DNA from: Trileptium ribeirensis
Lineage: Eukaryota; Nematoda; Enoplea; Enoplida; Thoracostomopsidae
DNA length: 64,000 bases
Assembly (NCBI GenBank): GCA_030248225.1
Contig: JASANE010029416.1
Location: 28,109 to 92,108, forward strand
Direction: 5' to 3'
Of the stretch, positions 1-12,100 are shown one piece after another; within the stretch, counting starts at the first letter, position 1, and each line of letters opens with the position of its first letter. Below the pieces are notes generated by a model. It was not told where the DNA came from and did no database searches. It worked only from the letters and a program-made list of their open reading frames with translations. Made by a program: the position numbers and the translations under genes.

Positions 1-106
1 CGATAAGGATTTATATGCATTTTCATCAACAAAAGGTAATAATACAAAGTAGCTCTTGTTGGAAACAATTGAAAACAATGATTAATAATAGTAATATAAT
101 GCTTTA

Positions 107-270
107 TGAATCGGTATTTCTCCTCATCTAAAGCTTTTTAGCAATGTTTCTGACATGACTTTAAATCTTTTTTTAACAAAATACCCCTAGTAAAATGAGG
201 CGCCTCGGTTGGAAACCAGGGTGAGCGGTTCATGCCCCCTGGCAAAATTTTCAGCGAATGGATAGTCCAG
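107..270 (-). mobile_element. Truncated copy of the ~377-bp MITE family seen at 5814-6191
   Basis: This stretch matches, on the opposite strand, the left half of the element at 5814-6191. Shared blocks include 'TTTCTGACA', the GC-rich 'CATGCCCCCTGG', the run 'AAAATTTTCAGCGAATGGA', and an end resembling the inverted terminus (...GTCCAG). The other end of the copy is missing or lies beyond the window edge. No coding capacity is seen. Confidence 0.6.
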
Positions 271-2496
271 TATACTGGGATCTCTAAATTGGGTAGGGGC
301 TTCCAAGTAAAGAGAGGCGATTCTAGACAGAGAAAGATGGTCTAGTCTACGCTCCATGCGTTACAAGAACATTCAGTGTGATGCAGTTTACGCGAGCCTG
401 TCCAGCTGAAGGCAGTTTTCCACTAGGACTCCAACAAACTGACATGTTAATCGATAGATATTTAGCTTCCTCAGCCTCTTCAAAGTCCTATTAAGGCAAT
501 GTCATCGCAATACATTAAGTTTAATGTAACATTGATTTTTAATATATTTTAAATCCACAGTGTGCTAATTTAGTCCTTCAGCTGTTTTACTATATATAAG
601 TTTCAAAGACCAGGCTTTGGATCTGTCTTAGACTGTTCCGGTTATTCCCTGGTAAATAGCTATATATAACTTTGGTTTCTAAACAGAACTTAGCCCAATC
701 GCGGCCGAATCTCTTTGATCTTTAAGGAGATATGACCAATTTAGAGTCTTCGGGATCCCAAGGGTCTATTTAAAATTCATCTTGAGACGACCCTACTCGG
801 CAGGTGAGGTCTATAACAACGCGCCGCATATATATAGCTGTTTAGAGTTTTGCTTTCTGAACAAAATGGGCTCAACCGCAATCCAATTGTTTATAGCCAA
901 TTTATAATTGCTGTAAATTGGGCAGAGATCATTCGTTAGTGTATCTATTAAGGGCGTCGCCCTGATAGTGTTTTCAGGGCTGTGCATCAATGTCAAATAT
1001 CGTTCAATGACATACAAACCGTGTTTTGATAACATGGTTTTCTGGACAGTTCTCGTTAAATCGAAACATCGATCTCTTGCGTCTGCTGTCTGGGTCAAAG
1101 GTGAAAAGGTGAATTAATGGAATGCCGTGGGTTTCACGAATCCCATCCAAGGTTATCACTTCAGCGAACTGCTTATATCTTTCTGTCACCACTAATCACC
1201 GGTCTTTAGTTTAATAGATAAGCTGTGCATGTAATAGGTTTATCACGGGCTACACACCCAATATTTGTAAAAATAGCCATTTTTATTTTATGGTCTCCTA
1301 CTGAGTTTCATAAGTTTTTTAATCCGTAACTTTCTAATTGTTCTTTTTTGTTTGTTGATCACTCATGCCAACATGCATAATTGGATTGGATAACTAGCCG
1401 AATTCCACCCAAAATGTAAAAGTAGATACATTAACTTAAGAATTAGGTTGCGGCAAGTCTTGTTTAGGCTATGTCTAGTACTATTGTGTGTTGTTTCTAC
1501 GACAATAATTGGAAGTAGATTAAGGATTATATATTGACTTCGTAAGGCCTACTCGTAGTCTTCTATAGATTAAGTTTAGTCTAAAGGGTTGCATCTTAAG
1601 TCAGTTTTGATTCGTGTAGTCATAAGTGACGACTATAAGTTCAAGTACTGATTTTATATAAGCCGTATTGTCGTAAAACAACAGCACGTGACAGATTGTG
1701 TGGCAATCTTGTTACTGCTATGTCTTGAGTACTTTATTTGTATGGAATAGTATTTTACTTGACTTAGCGCATGTATGAATTTTTTTTCGAGTAAAAACGT
1801 ATTATACTTCCTGCTACTGACGGCAGACTGGCGAGTATCAATTGGTACAAATTTTTAATTTTACAAACTTTCAAAATTTTAGTCACACAGTGAGCCTGCA
1901 GATTCTCGTAAAGCTGATTAAAATATTAACATAATGATAATAAAAATATGTGGTAAGTTCATCAGAGTTGGGTTGAATGAGAGAGTAGAGCAAGTAAACG
2001 AAACTTTTGCATTTCCGCAGATTACATAGATAGGATTCTGTCTTGTCGTTACCTTCGCTGGGTATGCTATTTTCTGACAGAACATCTAGGTTAGTGAGAC
2101 AAAACGATGATTAAGTCATACCTAAATTATAATTTATCATACACCTTATTCACTCTTAACTGTATCTGAAGCGTCAGTCATTTTTGTGGAATTGATCTTG
2201 GAATAATGAGCGTCGGACTTAATTATATTCCCCTCCCACTTTAGGACATTATTACACATCTTTAACGTTCGCGTTTCCAGGTACAGGTTTACGTAATCCT
2301 GTAGTGGAAAAAGTTTATTATATATTTGTTTTTTTGTTTCTGCTGATTGTCTCTTGTAACGTAGCAGCCAGTTGTGGCGACTACTGTATTACGTTGTAGT
2401 TCAACGTAAAAGTATCCAATTATTACATATATATCAGGTGTCTTGTGGAGTAGATCTTAAAATCTTATATAAGTCTGACGTATACTATATAGAAGA
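271..2496. other. Intergenic stretch upstream of the TRIQK-like gene, no gene recognised
   Basis: The short ORFs in this AT-rich stretch show no family resemblance. There is a small hairpin around 955-985 (GGGCGTCGCCCTGA..TCAGGGC) and scattered ATATA runs. A promoter for the downstream genes must lie here or in the 5' part of 2300-2500, but no convincing core element can be singled out. Confidence 0.5.
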
Positions 2497-2510
2497 TTAT
2501 GTTATTTTAG
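2497..2510 (+). promoter_or_regulatory. Splice-acceptor-like site just before the TRIQK start codon
   Basis: The sequence TATGTTATTTTAG is a T-rich tract ending in AG, 13 nt upstream of the ATG at 2524. It fits either the end of a 5' UTR intron or a trans-splice acceptor. The sequence alone cannot separate these two. Confidence 0.45.
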
Positions 2511-2523
2511 CAATATAAATGAT

Positions 2524-2874
2524 ATGGGTAGGAAAGATGCAAGTGCGGTTCAAGCTCCAGTAGATCAGTATCGTAAACACATTGGCAAGCAAGACGTCAA
2601 AAAAGCATCGAAAGAAATTCGAAGTGTTAAACGAAAAGCTGCCGCAAAAGATGTCCCTCGTCGTAATGCCGGCTATGGCTGTCTTTTGCTACTGCTCATA
2701 CTTTTGCTCATAGTTCTCGTTTACACTCTGCTCTATTTTTATCTTCAGCACGAAAACGATCATATTAAACATTTCGTGAGCACGGTTAACGAAGCTTTCG
2801 ACATACGCGTGAAACCACATCTTGTCAGCGTTGTGCAATACATGCAACGCTTTTTGCCTTTTAATTTGATGTAA
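2524..2874 (+). CDS. TRIQK: TRIQK-like small ER membrane protein
   Basis: This intronless ORF encodes 116 residues. The N-terminus (MGRKDAS..PVDQYRKHIGKQDVKK) matches the TRIQK family, small ER membrane proteins named for three QxxK/R motifs; their biochemical role is not established. Here QYRK (15-18) and QDVK (23-26) are intact, but the middle one reads HIGK (19-22), so one of the three glutamines is lost. A basic stretch (27-48) precedes one strong membrane segment of L/I/V residues (about 51-73). A 40-residue tail after the membrane segment makes the protein longer than the vertebrate form, which is under 90 residues. The ATG at 2524 is chosen because the conserved MGRKD begins there. TMEM129 starts 184 bp downstream on the same strand. 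Family assignment rests on the N-terminal block; the tail has no recognised match. Confidence 0.88.
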   Translation: MGRKDASAVQAPVDQYRKHIGKQDVKKASKEIRSVKRKAAAKDVPRRNAGYGCLLLLLILLLIVLVYTLLYFYLQHENDHIKHFVSTVNEAFDIRVKPHLVSVVQYMQRFLPFNLM

Positions 2875-3058
2875 ATCGCGCTACAATAATAATAGCTTAT
2901 TCATATTGTAACTATCGTGACTTTTATTGATCATTTAATAACTACCTGCGGTGCCGCATAACTAACATATACTAATCGTACATCCGCATTTGTTTCGCTA
3001 TTAATTTCGATTAGATTATTGATTTGGGTATTATATATTGTGGGCTACATTTTTCACA
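2875..3058 (+). other. Short intergenic spacer between TRIQK-like gene and TMEM129
   Basis: This 184-bp spacer has no AATAAA or ATTAAA. It contains an acceptor-like TTTCGATTAG ending at 3014, 44 nt before the TMEM129 ATG. The layout resembles an intercistronic region of a short operon resolved by trans-splicing, but a second promoter in this AT-rich spacer cannot be excluded. Confidence 0.45.
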
Positions 3059-3165
3059 ATGCTGAACGAATCCGTTTGGTTTTATTTATTTCCTTATGCT
3101 CTTATGTCACTTTGCATCGTTTTTCCGCCAACCGAATTTATTGCTGCTGGATTAACCATTGATTG
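3059..3165 (+). CDS. TMEM129: TMEM129 exon 1
   Basis: Begins at ATG 3059 and encodes MLNESVWFYLFP... with the family signature PPTEFIAAGLT. It ends at GATTG|GTACGT, phase 2. The split codon joins exon 2 as TGC (Cys36). The hydrophobic stretch at residues 6-26 is the first membrane segment or signal anchor. Confidence 0.92.
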
Positions 3166-6100
3166 GTACGTTAATTTTAGTTATTCATCTCAACATGTGA
3201 TCTCGACCGATACTGTTTACGTGGGGAATTCCCTAAGATAACAGTATTACATAATAGCTATTAAATATTGCAATATTAGTCTTTTTATTGATAATATGTA
3301 TGTACCTTCTTGCTCCATAGGTACCAGGGAATAACCGGAACTGAAATTTGCCGGGCCTTCCACTACACACCATTGCGTATACTGCGTCAAATCGAATATG
3401 CTTACAAAGCTTGGAGCGTAGAATACACACTTCCGCTCTGTCTCCAGTCGCCTTCCTTTACTACACATACGTTTGTTACATGTTCTTCTGTAGGAAACTT
3501 GAAATTATTGGTTTATATGATTCTAAGAGAAAATAATAGATAGAAGGTAATTTTCTGATCAGTGGTCAGGTACACTGTTTATGCTAGCGCTGGACAAACA
3601 GTGCCCGTCAGTTAGATCATAATGATGATAACTTTCTAATCAGAATGCTATAAATGAGACACACTGTGATGCTGCTCGCACAGTTTCAATAAATACAGTT
3701 CTTTGTCAAGAAAGCAGTTTCTAGTTGCGTTGCAGATAACGTTAGTTTATTTCAATTTAGACTTTTTTACCAAGTTTGCAAGCGCATTGGCGGGTTCTTG
3801 AAGCAATTTATGTTAGCCAAGCATACCCTAAGTACTTTTGCTTAAGCCATACTCTGTTACCGAGTTGGACCGGTCTAATTCAAACGTATCCCACAGACTT
3901 CTGGATGTGTAAAATAGCTGCTATAGGCATCGACCTGGCTTTGATTTAACAAACTCCTGCAGGTTATTATGAAAAATTCCTGCTCAAATTATGTGCCCTA
4001 CTTACGTTTCACACGGCAAATTGGTTAGTTAATCTTTTCTTTTGCGTGGTTGTATTGGAGCTTGAACATTGTATAATATATATTACATATATGTTTGGAT
4101 CACAGATGAAGCAAAACGAAACGTACCACACCAAACTTTTTAAACCGGAATTCCGGTTCCGGTATGGTTTTTGCCCTTTGCCGGAACCGCAACCGGAACA
4201 CGATTTTCGCCGGAACCGGAACCGGAATTCCGGTTACTCCCTGATAGGTACTGATCATTTTGCTAGAGCAATTGTTTTGATTCATGTCTCATTGATCGGT
4301 TCGATGGAGGAGGATTTAGCCTCGTTGCAACGAGGCTAAATGTTGTTAAAAAGATATTAACTATTGATTATAATGGAGACTGTTGGAAGCGTGAAGCCCC
4401 TGTTTGAACCACGACGGCGATCGGTCGTATACGATGTTAAACGGGAGACCATTCCACATCCAAACAATTCGGTACAAGAAAAAATTCCGGCCTATTTCCA
4501 ACCGAGGAACATCAATCGTCTGGAGCCTGAAGTTATGACCACTAGTGACCAGAATATATTATGTTTGACACATTGCTAAGTGTTTAGTGACATGATGGAT
4601 ACATGAACCAATAAATTCTGCGTAAATATAACAAAACAAAGTTGGTTGGATGTGTATGGCAGTTGTTTTGAGTATTCAGGTTGTGTTTTGAAAGTGATAT
4701 ATTATTCCTTATCTGCATTGAGCATGAGCCCCACCGTAAGAAGATAAGAGTACTTCAAATTGTAGCAGATTTCTTTAATATACGTACGTATATTGCTTCA
4801 AGCATCACCTAAGGTATTTGTAATTCTTGTCATTTCGTACTGAAGTTAAGAAATGTATTATAGCTGGGAACTGCATTTCTGAAAAGATGAAGGTATATAT
4901 CTTTACTATTACGTGGGCAGCATATTCTTACAGCTAGCCTCACATAAAGCACAATTGTTCTGGAACTAGCAATGCTTTTTCGTTCCTCCTGAATGTAACG
5001 TCTGTACCTTTGACACTCCGTGTTGACGAAGAAAAGCAGAGTTTAATGTATATTTGTGCGATTAATTCTTGACGGGCACATTCGGTATATATACATTGAT
5101 CAGATCAGGTTTTGATTTCATTTAAAATTTGTACTTCCGGTACCGGTTGCTCGTTGATCATGCTTCCCTGGTTGAGGAGGATCTACTAACATTATTCAGT
5201 GATTTCTGACAAAAATGGAACCCACTGTTCAGATTGATTGACAAAAATTAGGTGCTTTCCTGATTCGATGCCCCATGTTGATTTTTGCTTTAACCCGGTC
5301 AACGCAGACCTGATTGATACAAATAAACAATATTATTTCTAAAGCACTATTACGAAACAAAAATCGATTAAATTACACAAAAATTAGTTAAAATTGCTTT
5401 TAACTTTAGATGTGTTAACAGTGTTTCTGGCAAGCATTATTAAATATTTTAGCGTTTTTCATTAGAAAACGCTGAATTTCAAAAATTTCATACATGTTTG
5501 CAAAATTTGTGCGATTAGAGCAGAAAAATACATTTAACTGGCCTCTCCGCAGGAGCAAGATGGTACCTGGGGCACCAAGTCCAACCTGGTGGAACTGAAA
5601 ACCTAGATAGTGTCTAATAATTTCATTTTATAGCGTTTTGCAAACCATTATAACATGTATGTAGTTTTTGTTGCTTTTAATAATATCTATTTAAGTAGTC
5701 CGCGCTTCATTTTATACTGGAAATTATCATAAACATTTATTCATTCAGCATTCATTTCATATCGTTTTTCAGACCATTACAACATGTATATATTTTTTGC
5801 TGCTTATTTAATGCTGAGCTCTCCATTCGCTGAAAATTTTACCAGGGGGCATGAAACAGGGCCCCCCTGGTTCCGAACCGGGGGCGCCCGATTTTGCCAC
5901 GGGCATTTTGTCAAGAGAAAAGGGTTAAAAATCGTGTCAGAAACACTTCCAAAATGGTTTTGATGGAGAGAAAAAACGATTTTGAGGCAAATTTTGATAA
6001 AATTCGCGAAATTTTTGGCTTAAGAACGGAATTTTAGTTCAAGTTTTATGTACTTTGGACCAATAGGAAACAAAAAAATTTCGAAGAAGCGGTGAACCTC

Positions 6101-9100
6101 GAGGAACCCAAAATTTTGCCAGGGGGCATGAACCAGGGGGAACCGAAAAATGCCAGGGGCCCCCGCCCCCACCCAAATTTGGAGAGCCCAGTAATGTAAT
6201 TGCGTATTTAACTAGTCCGAGCTTCATTTTATACAGGAAATTACCATAAACAAATTGAAACAAAAGCAGCATTATTAAACCTTTTTATGACGACTATTTT
6301 TGCTCTCAACTCAAATAATACGTATGGATTTTTGAATTTTTAAGAGGCGATACTCCAGTTAAGAACCCAGTTGCTATTCGAGAAAATTTGTGAGCGACAA
6401 ATATATAAGTTTGTATGGCATGCAAACCTTTGTTAACAATAGCCGTATTGTGCTCACTGTGCTGGTTTCCCCAAACTATCAAAATTATAACTGGGGGCAT
6501 GACATAGGGGACACCCCAGATGACCTGGGGATCAATAAAATATTGTAACCGTCAGGAGGCGCCAAAAAAGTCTAATTTTGGGAAATTATTGCAATTGCAT
6601 AATTAAAAGTGGATATTAGTGATTTTTGGCACCGCAGAAGATTTGGGTATTTTTAGCCAATGCAGGGAAAATTTCATGTACTTTTCGCCTATCAGACGAA
6701 TATTTGATTATTTTTTGGTGGCACAGGAAAGTAGCTCGTGGCATGAACTGGTGGGGGGATTTACTTTTGGGTGTAAACTGGGAGAACCTGGGAGGTCGAA
6801 ATTCCTGCGGGGCCCTGCCTTTATTTGGAGAAGCCAGTGTTGTCTAAATTGGTGGCTATCGTTGGGCAACATAAGTGTGCCTTCAACATGTTCACCTGCA
6901 ATATTAAACTTATAAACATTATTGCAGTTATAAAATTTTGTACATACGTCTAGTCAAGCCATATCGGCATAAGCTAGCTGTAGCACTTATTCTTTCTTCA
7001 GTAAATGCTTCAAATTCTTCATCTCGCGGTGGTGCAACATCTATTTGTGATTTCAATGTGCTGTATGATCATGTTAAAACCAAATAAAGCACCTACGCCT
7101 TGCCATTTTCGAAATTATTACATCTAAAGGTTCAGCTTAAACCTGAAAATAAGTCCAAATAAATAATACAATTTAAAAAAGCCCACTTTTTGAAAATCAC
7201 ACTACAACGTCCACGCTACGTTTTGATATAGAACCTACACTGAAAATGCTTGGGGGAACTGTTGCTGGGCGGCCGACCAGGGAGATGTGACTTCGTGGGA
7301 TCTCGAAAATCATGTGGTCTGCTCCCTCCTCGTGAAGAAGACAGTTTTAAAATGTTTGTGTTGTTTATAAGTAATGATAAGCAGCAGTGCATTTGCTAGC
7401 TTGTGTCAGAGATGGTGAGGAATTTTTAAGTATGCTGTGTATACCTAATACCTGCATTACAGTTTTTCGAACAGTTGGCGCTATACTCTGTTTGTATATT
7501 AATCACATGTTGCAACACTTTGTATATTGTAGCGAAAACTTTACAGTACTTGTAAAACGATGTTTCAGTTTGTTCTCGCGTTGTCTCGGCGACGAAAATT
7601 TGGATTTTATTGATTATCACGTCAGACGCATGGCACTTAACCCTTTCGTTCATTCTTTGCTTCCATTTGGATTTTTCGCTCTCCTCGACTGGCATTTGCC
7701 AACTATATCAGTCTTCAACACTGTACTCGATGGCCCATCGATTGTTTTGAAAATAGCTTTCATTGTATCGGTATTGTTGCCAATAACCGTCGCGTCGGCC
7801 ATTACTTACTGGTTAGTTTTGCTTTATCTTCAAAATGTTCTCAGACTGCTAAAATTGTACTAATCGACTTTCCCTGTCGACGTTTTATAATATATCAAAC
7901 TATCATTTTAGCTTAAAAATTTTGTCTGTAGTGTTGCGATGGCACTTCACAGGGGAGAGTTGCTGTTCTTTTGAGCTTGTTTATCGATGGATATTCAGTT
8001 ACAGGACACACGAACGCTGTACATTCAATTACAGTATGTGTTTTTGTCCCGCTATGTAATGTCTAGGTTTTTGCTGGTTTTAAATAAATATTGGCGTCTA
8101 GCTGTTACTATAAACAACGGCTCCCATTTCCCACATTTTAGTGCTACACGGAAACCAATCTGAAAGCCTCATATTGTGTTGTATTCATCGTTAGCTGCGA
8201 AATTTATACGTACCTTTGTTGTGTTCTGCGGTCAACAACAAAAAATTAATGAAACTGCGGTTTACTGCTGTCGCCTATATAATTTATTTAGATGAATTTC
8301 AGATTGTGTAGATTTTAATTATCTGGAAACATGTTTCCAATTAATCTTGGAGCATCTAAACCTGGCGTTATAATTTTTAGCATGAATAAATGTTAAATCT
8401 AGTTGGATGTTGCTTTTCAGCTATTATAATGAACCTTTGAAAGTATAAGTGATGTTCTTTTTTAACTGAAAGTGATACATCATAACTCTGGAGATTATTG
8501 AGTATAATAATATTTCATATCCGAGAAGAAGTTGCGTTTCTTGTTATATTGTTTTTGAGAGCTTTAATTTGTTTATATGCCAGTATTGGGGTAATTTAAC
8601 TATCGAAATTATATTTGTGCCAAACCAGCTGAATACTTATCAGTCAATGCGTCGGCCCTGATTATTGTTTTCGCGTTTTCTCTTATGTGTGTCGATTGTA
8701 CACAGCCATTGGAAGCCACCAACTGCTACACTTTACGCATGTAAAGCATATGGATTACTCAATGTGTAATTTGTAACGTTATGGCCGTTTCACCAATAGC
8801 TGTCGTAGCCTACTTTCTCCCGGCTTTTGAGTGTCGTCTAAAATCTTCGGTATTTGATTTGACATACTATCTTTATAAACAATATTTTTGGATAAATTTT
8901 TTATTTAATAAACAATGTTTCACCAAATCTAGCTAATTCTCTTTGTCTTGATAACTGAGATCTTGCCGACTCCAGCCATGTGCCCGGCTGTACTCTGGGG
9001 CTAGCATGTGTTTTTATATATCTCGCTAGCGAACAGTGCGTATTTAGCAGATTTCGCAGGAACAAATATATTTTATTTTTAAAACTTATCCAAAAGCATA

Positions 9101-12100
9101 GCTACCCGCTAAACTTTCATTAAAAATATGAATTGAAATTCTACAACGCTCATTTATGTGATAGAATCACTTTCATACGAGAGAACTTGTAAGTTTTGAT
9201 CATGTTCATGCATATATTTAGTAGCGTTATCAGAGATAAGCGCAAACGAAAACGATCGAAGGATAAATCGCTATCGATGACAATTTCGTGTAAATGACAA
9301 CAATCGAAATTTTAGAAATCCGAAGTTTACTTATTGCACTAAAGTCAAGATTTCGTTGAAACGAAATCGACCGAAGTTGGATCGATTATTTGCACATATT
9401 TCAGGTCTGACTGTGGTCTTCGTCAAAGTTCTGGTTATGACTGTGTGCTCCGACAGAGTCTGTCCTAAACAATTGTAACTGGGTACAGAGAAGATTTCAG
9501 TGTAAAACCAGAAGTGTTTCAATCTTTTATTAGTAGCAATAGATATTGATTCAAATATGAGTCTAGATTAAAACGGTTGTTGCTCATATAAATATTATGC
9601 TGTGGCTGCTAGTCGGTCATTATGTCGAGGTGTATGTTTTGCAAAATTAAGTAACAGTATGAGCTGGAGTCGGTAATTTTCGTATCATATTGTAATCTCT
9701 GTCGCTCCTATAGTACTATCATTATGTTGCCAATGATTATTACAGGTCAGCCAGTAATTGGTATAATCATCCACTTGTGAAAACACTATGTCTTTACGAC
9801 AGCGACTGGCATAATGCTGCAGATTCGATTAATAACGAAGTCAGGCGCATCGACAAATTCAGTATTATCCTCGGCGGAATTAGACGTGTTATTGTCACCG
9901 ACTCGTGGGTTATCATTACTGGGTCATACAACGTTCGCTTATCTCATCAGGTAAAGTACGACTAATTATTGACCGATCATGTAATGTTAAATTTTACGCA
10001 TGTAGTCTCTCGGAAATTTATGCTCGGATCATAGGTGTCGAAGGTACGCCGGCTTAGTGGGTGCATGGTCTCGGGGTGTGAGGTTTTAAAAATTTTATCA
10101 CCTCAAAGTTTTGCCAATAAATTATCCGTAAATTTTTCTTAATTTCCCCTGTTTTTACGCCAATATTTCGCCGAATTTAATTTCGCCCTATTTTTGCCCA
10201 TTTTTGCTAAAATATAGCGCGTCTTTGGGTAGGGAGTATTTTTCACTAGAGGTTCCGCGGTCCGACCCCCCTACCCGTTAAAATTTCGTTGCATGCAAAA
10301 CTCTAAGAGGGCTCTCGGGGGGTCGGCCGAGCGGTTTAGCGGGAATTTTTAACACCGGAAAATACTCCACCTGGTGTATTGGCATTATAATATATTGCGT
10401 ATACATTGCATATTATATAAATATATATAAGTACATATATTACATCATAATGGACACCTAGCAATTACAACTAACGATATATAGCCAAATTGAATCACAA
10501 GACATGAGAACTGAAAAATTGTCAAGAGAACACAGGTGAAATCTCGGGGTGGTTGAGCCAAATTCTAGGCTTTCGGCACATCGGATGTCAGCGAGGCGAT
10601 TAAAAGGTCGTCGTCTCCTCCCTCCTCCCCATTCAATTCGCTCGTAGATGGTGAATTGAAATAAAGAGCTGGTAATTCTTCGTGAGCTCTTCGCAAAGGA
10701 TTTGCCCGTATTTCTGTGTAATCATTGTTTCGCCAGATATAAGCGCCGGCTGTTCAACGCTTGCTAGTAGTTTGTTATGGATTCGTAGAATTTCTCTGTT
10801 TAAAATTTGCTTTTGAAAATATTTGATCACATGTTTGATCGTGTCTGTTCTGTTTCATGTAAGACTAAACGAGGCACATTATAAATAAGTACATATACAG
10901 ATTGGTTCTGATGGTGCTGGAATTTATCAACTGTTTAAGCTTTGCCACAAAAATACAAATTCATTTTTGTTCAAAATCTCTTTGCGGTTCAGTTGGAATT
11001 AGTTCGTTCGAAAGATTTATCTGAGCTAAGTATATATTCAAAATCTCTGTTTCTTTACTATTTTCACTACAATAATTTTAGCAGCAGGTACAATAGGAAA
11101 GTTGTTGTGGTGTATACGTATATGGCGGTGTTGCTTTACTATTTTCACTACAATAATTTTAGCAGCAGGGACAATAGGAAAGTTGTTGTGATGTATACGT
11201 ATATGGCGGTGTTTCTTTACTATTTTCACTACAATAATTTTAGCAGCAGGGATAATAGGAAAGTTGTTATGGTGTATACGTATATGGCGGCGTAATGTAT
11301 TATTTAGGGGTCAACTTTGCAAAAGTGTTAATTGATTTATTTTTGTACGTAGTTAACTGTGTAAGAAATTAGTTTCTATGGTGCTGACAAATTATTTTCT
11401 GTCATATATAGCGTATCCTGAACACTTCTGTTTCATTTGTGGTTAAAGGTTAACGTATATTATATTTTAGTTTATTCGGTAAAGCAAATTCTGCAGAAAT
11501 ATGTACAGTTACTGCCATAAATACAGGATTCCCGCTCATCTGGGAAAACCGGGAATTCCGGAAAATTTAGGAAAACATCCAGGAAATCCGGGAAAAATAT
11601 ATTAAATCCGGGAATTTTTTCACAATTTTATTTCTTGTACCCTTTATTTTATTTCTTTGAGCCCTGTACCTCAACTGCTCAACCGGTGGAGGATCCCGGA
11701 CCTGCGGCTACGGGTCAATCAAAAGTTGTCCCGTTGGCAATTAAGACGGAAGTTACGTCAGCCGAATTGCGTTGGGTCTGCCTGTGCGTGCAACAGCACT
11801 TCTCATTTAACAGTTGCCGCGAAATCAACAACGCCTTCAAAATTATGTTTCCTGATTCGGAAATCGCACAAGCCTTTTCATGCGGCAGTGACAAAGCGTC
11901 TTATCTGGTTAACTCCGGCTTAGCCCTTTTTTTCCGAATGAGGTCGAAGTGGTATACATTACACATTAACGTTGGTTTTTATTGGGCAGAAACTGTGGAG
12001 TTCATTACAGTGTCATCCGGGAAATTCGGGAAAAATTAGGGCTTTAATCCGGGAAAGCCGGGAATTTTTTTTCCAAAAAGTAGCGGGAACCCTGTAAATA

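Noticed and set aside
4046..4339. 97-codon + ORF and minus shadow rich in Arg/Asn/Pro
   Set aside because: Generated by the CCGGAA hexamer repeat.
7426..7695. 89-codon minus ORF
   Set aside because: Shadow of TMEM129 exon 2 on the opposite strand.
10942..11295. 117-codon repetitive ORF and its minus-strand counterpart
   Set aside because: Produced by an 81-bp tandem repeat whose period is a multiple of three; not a gene.
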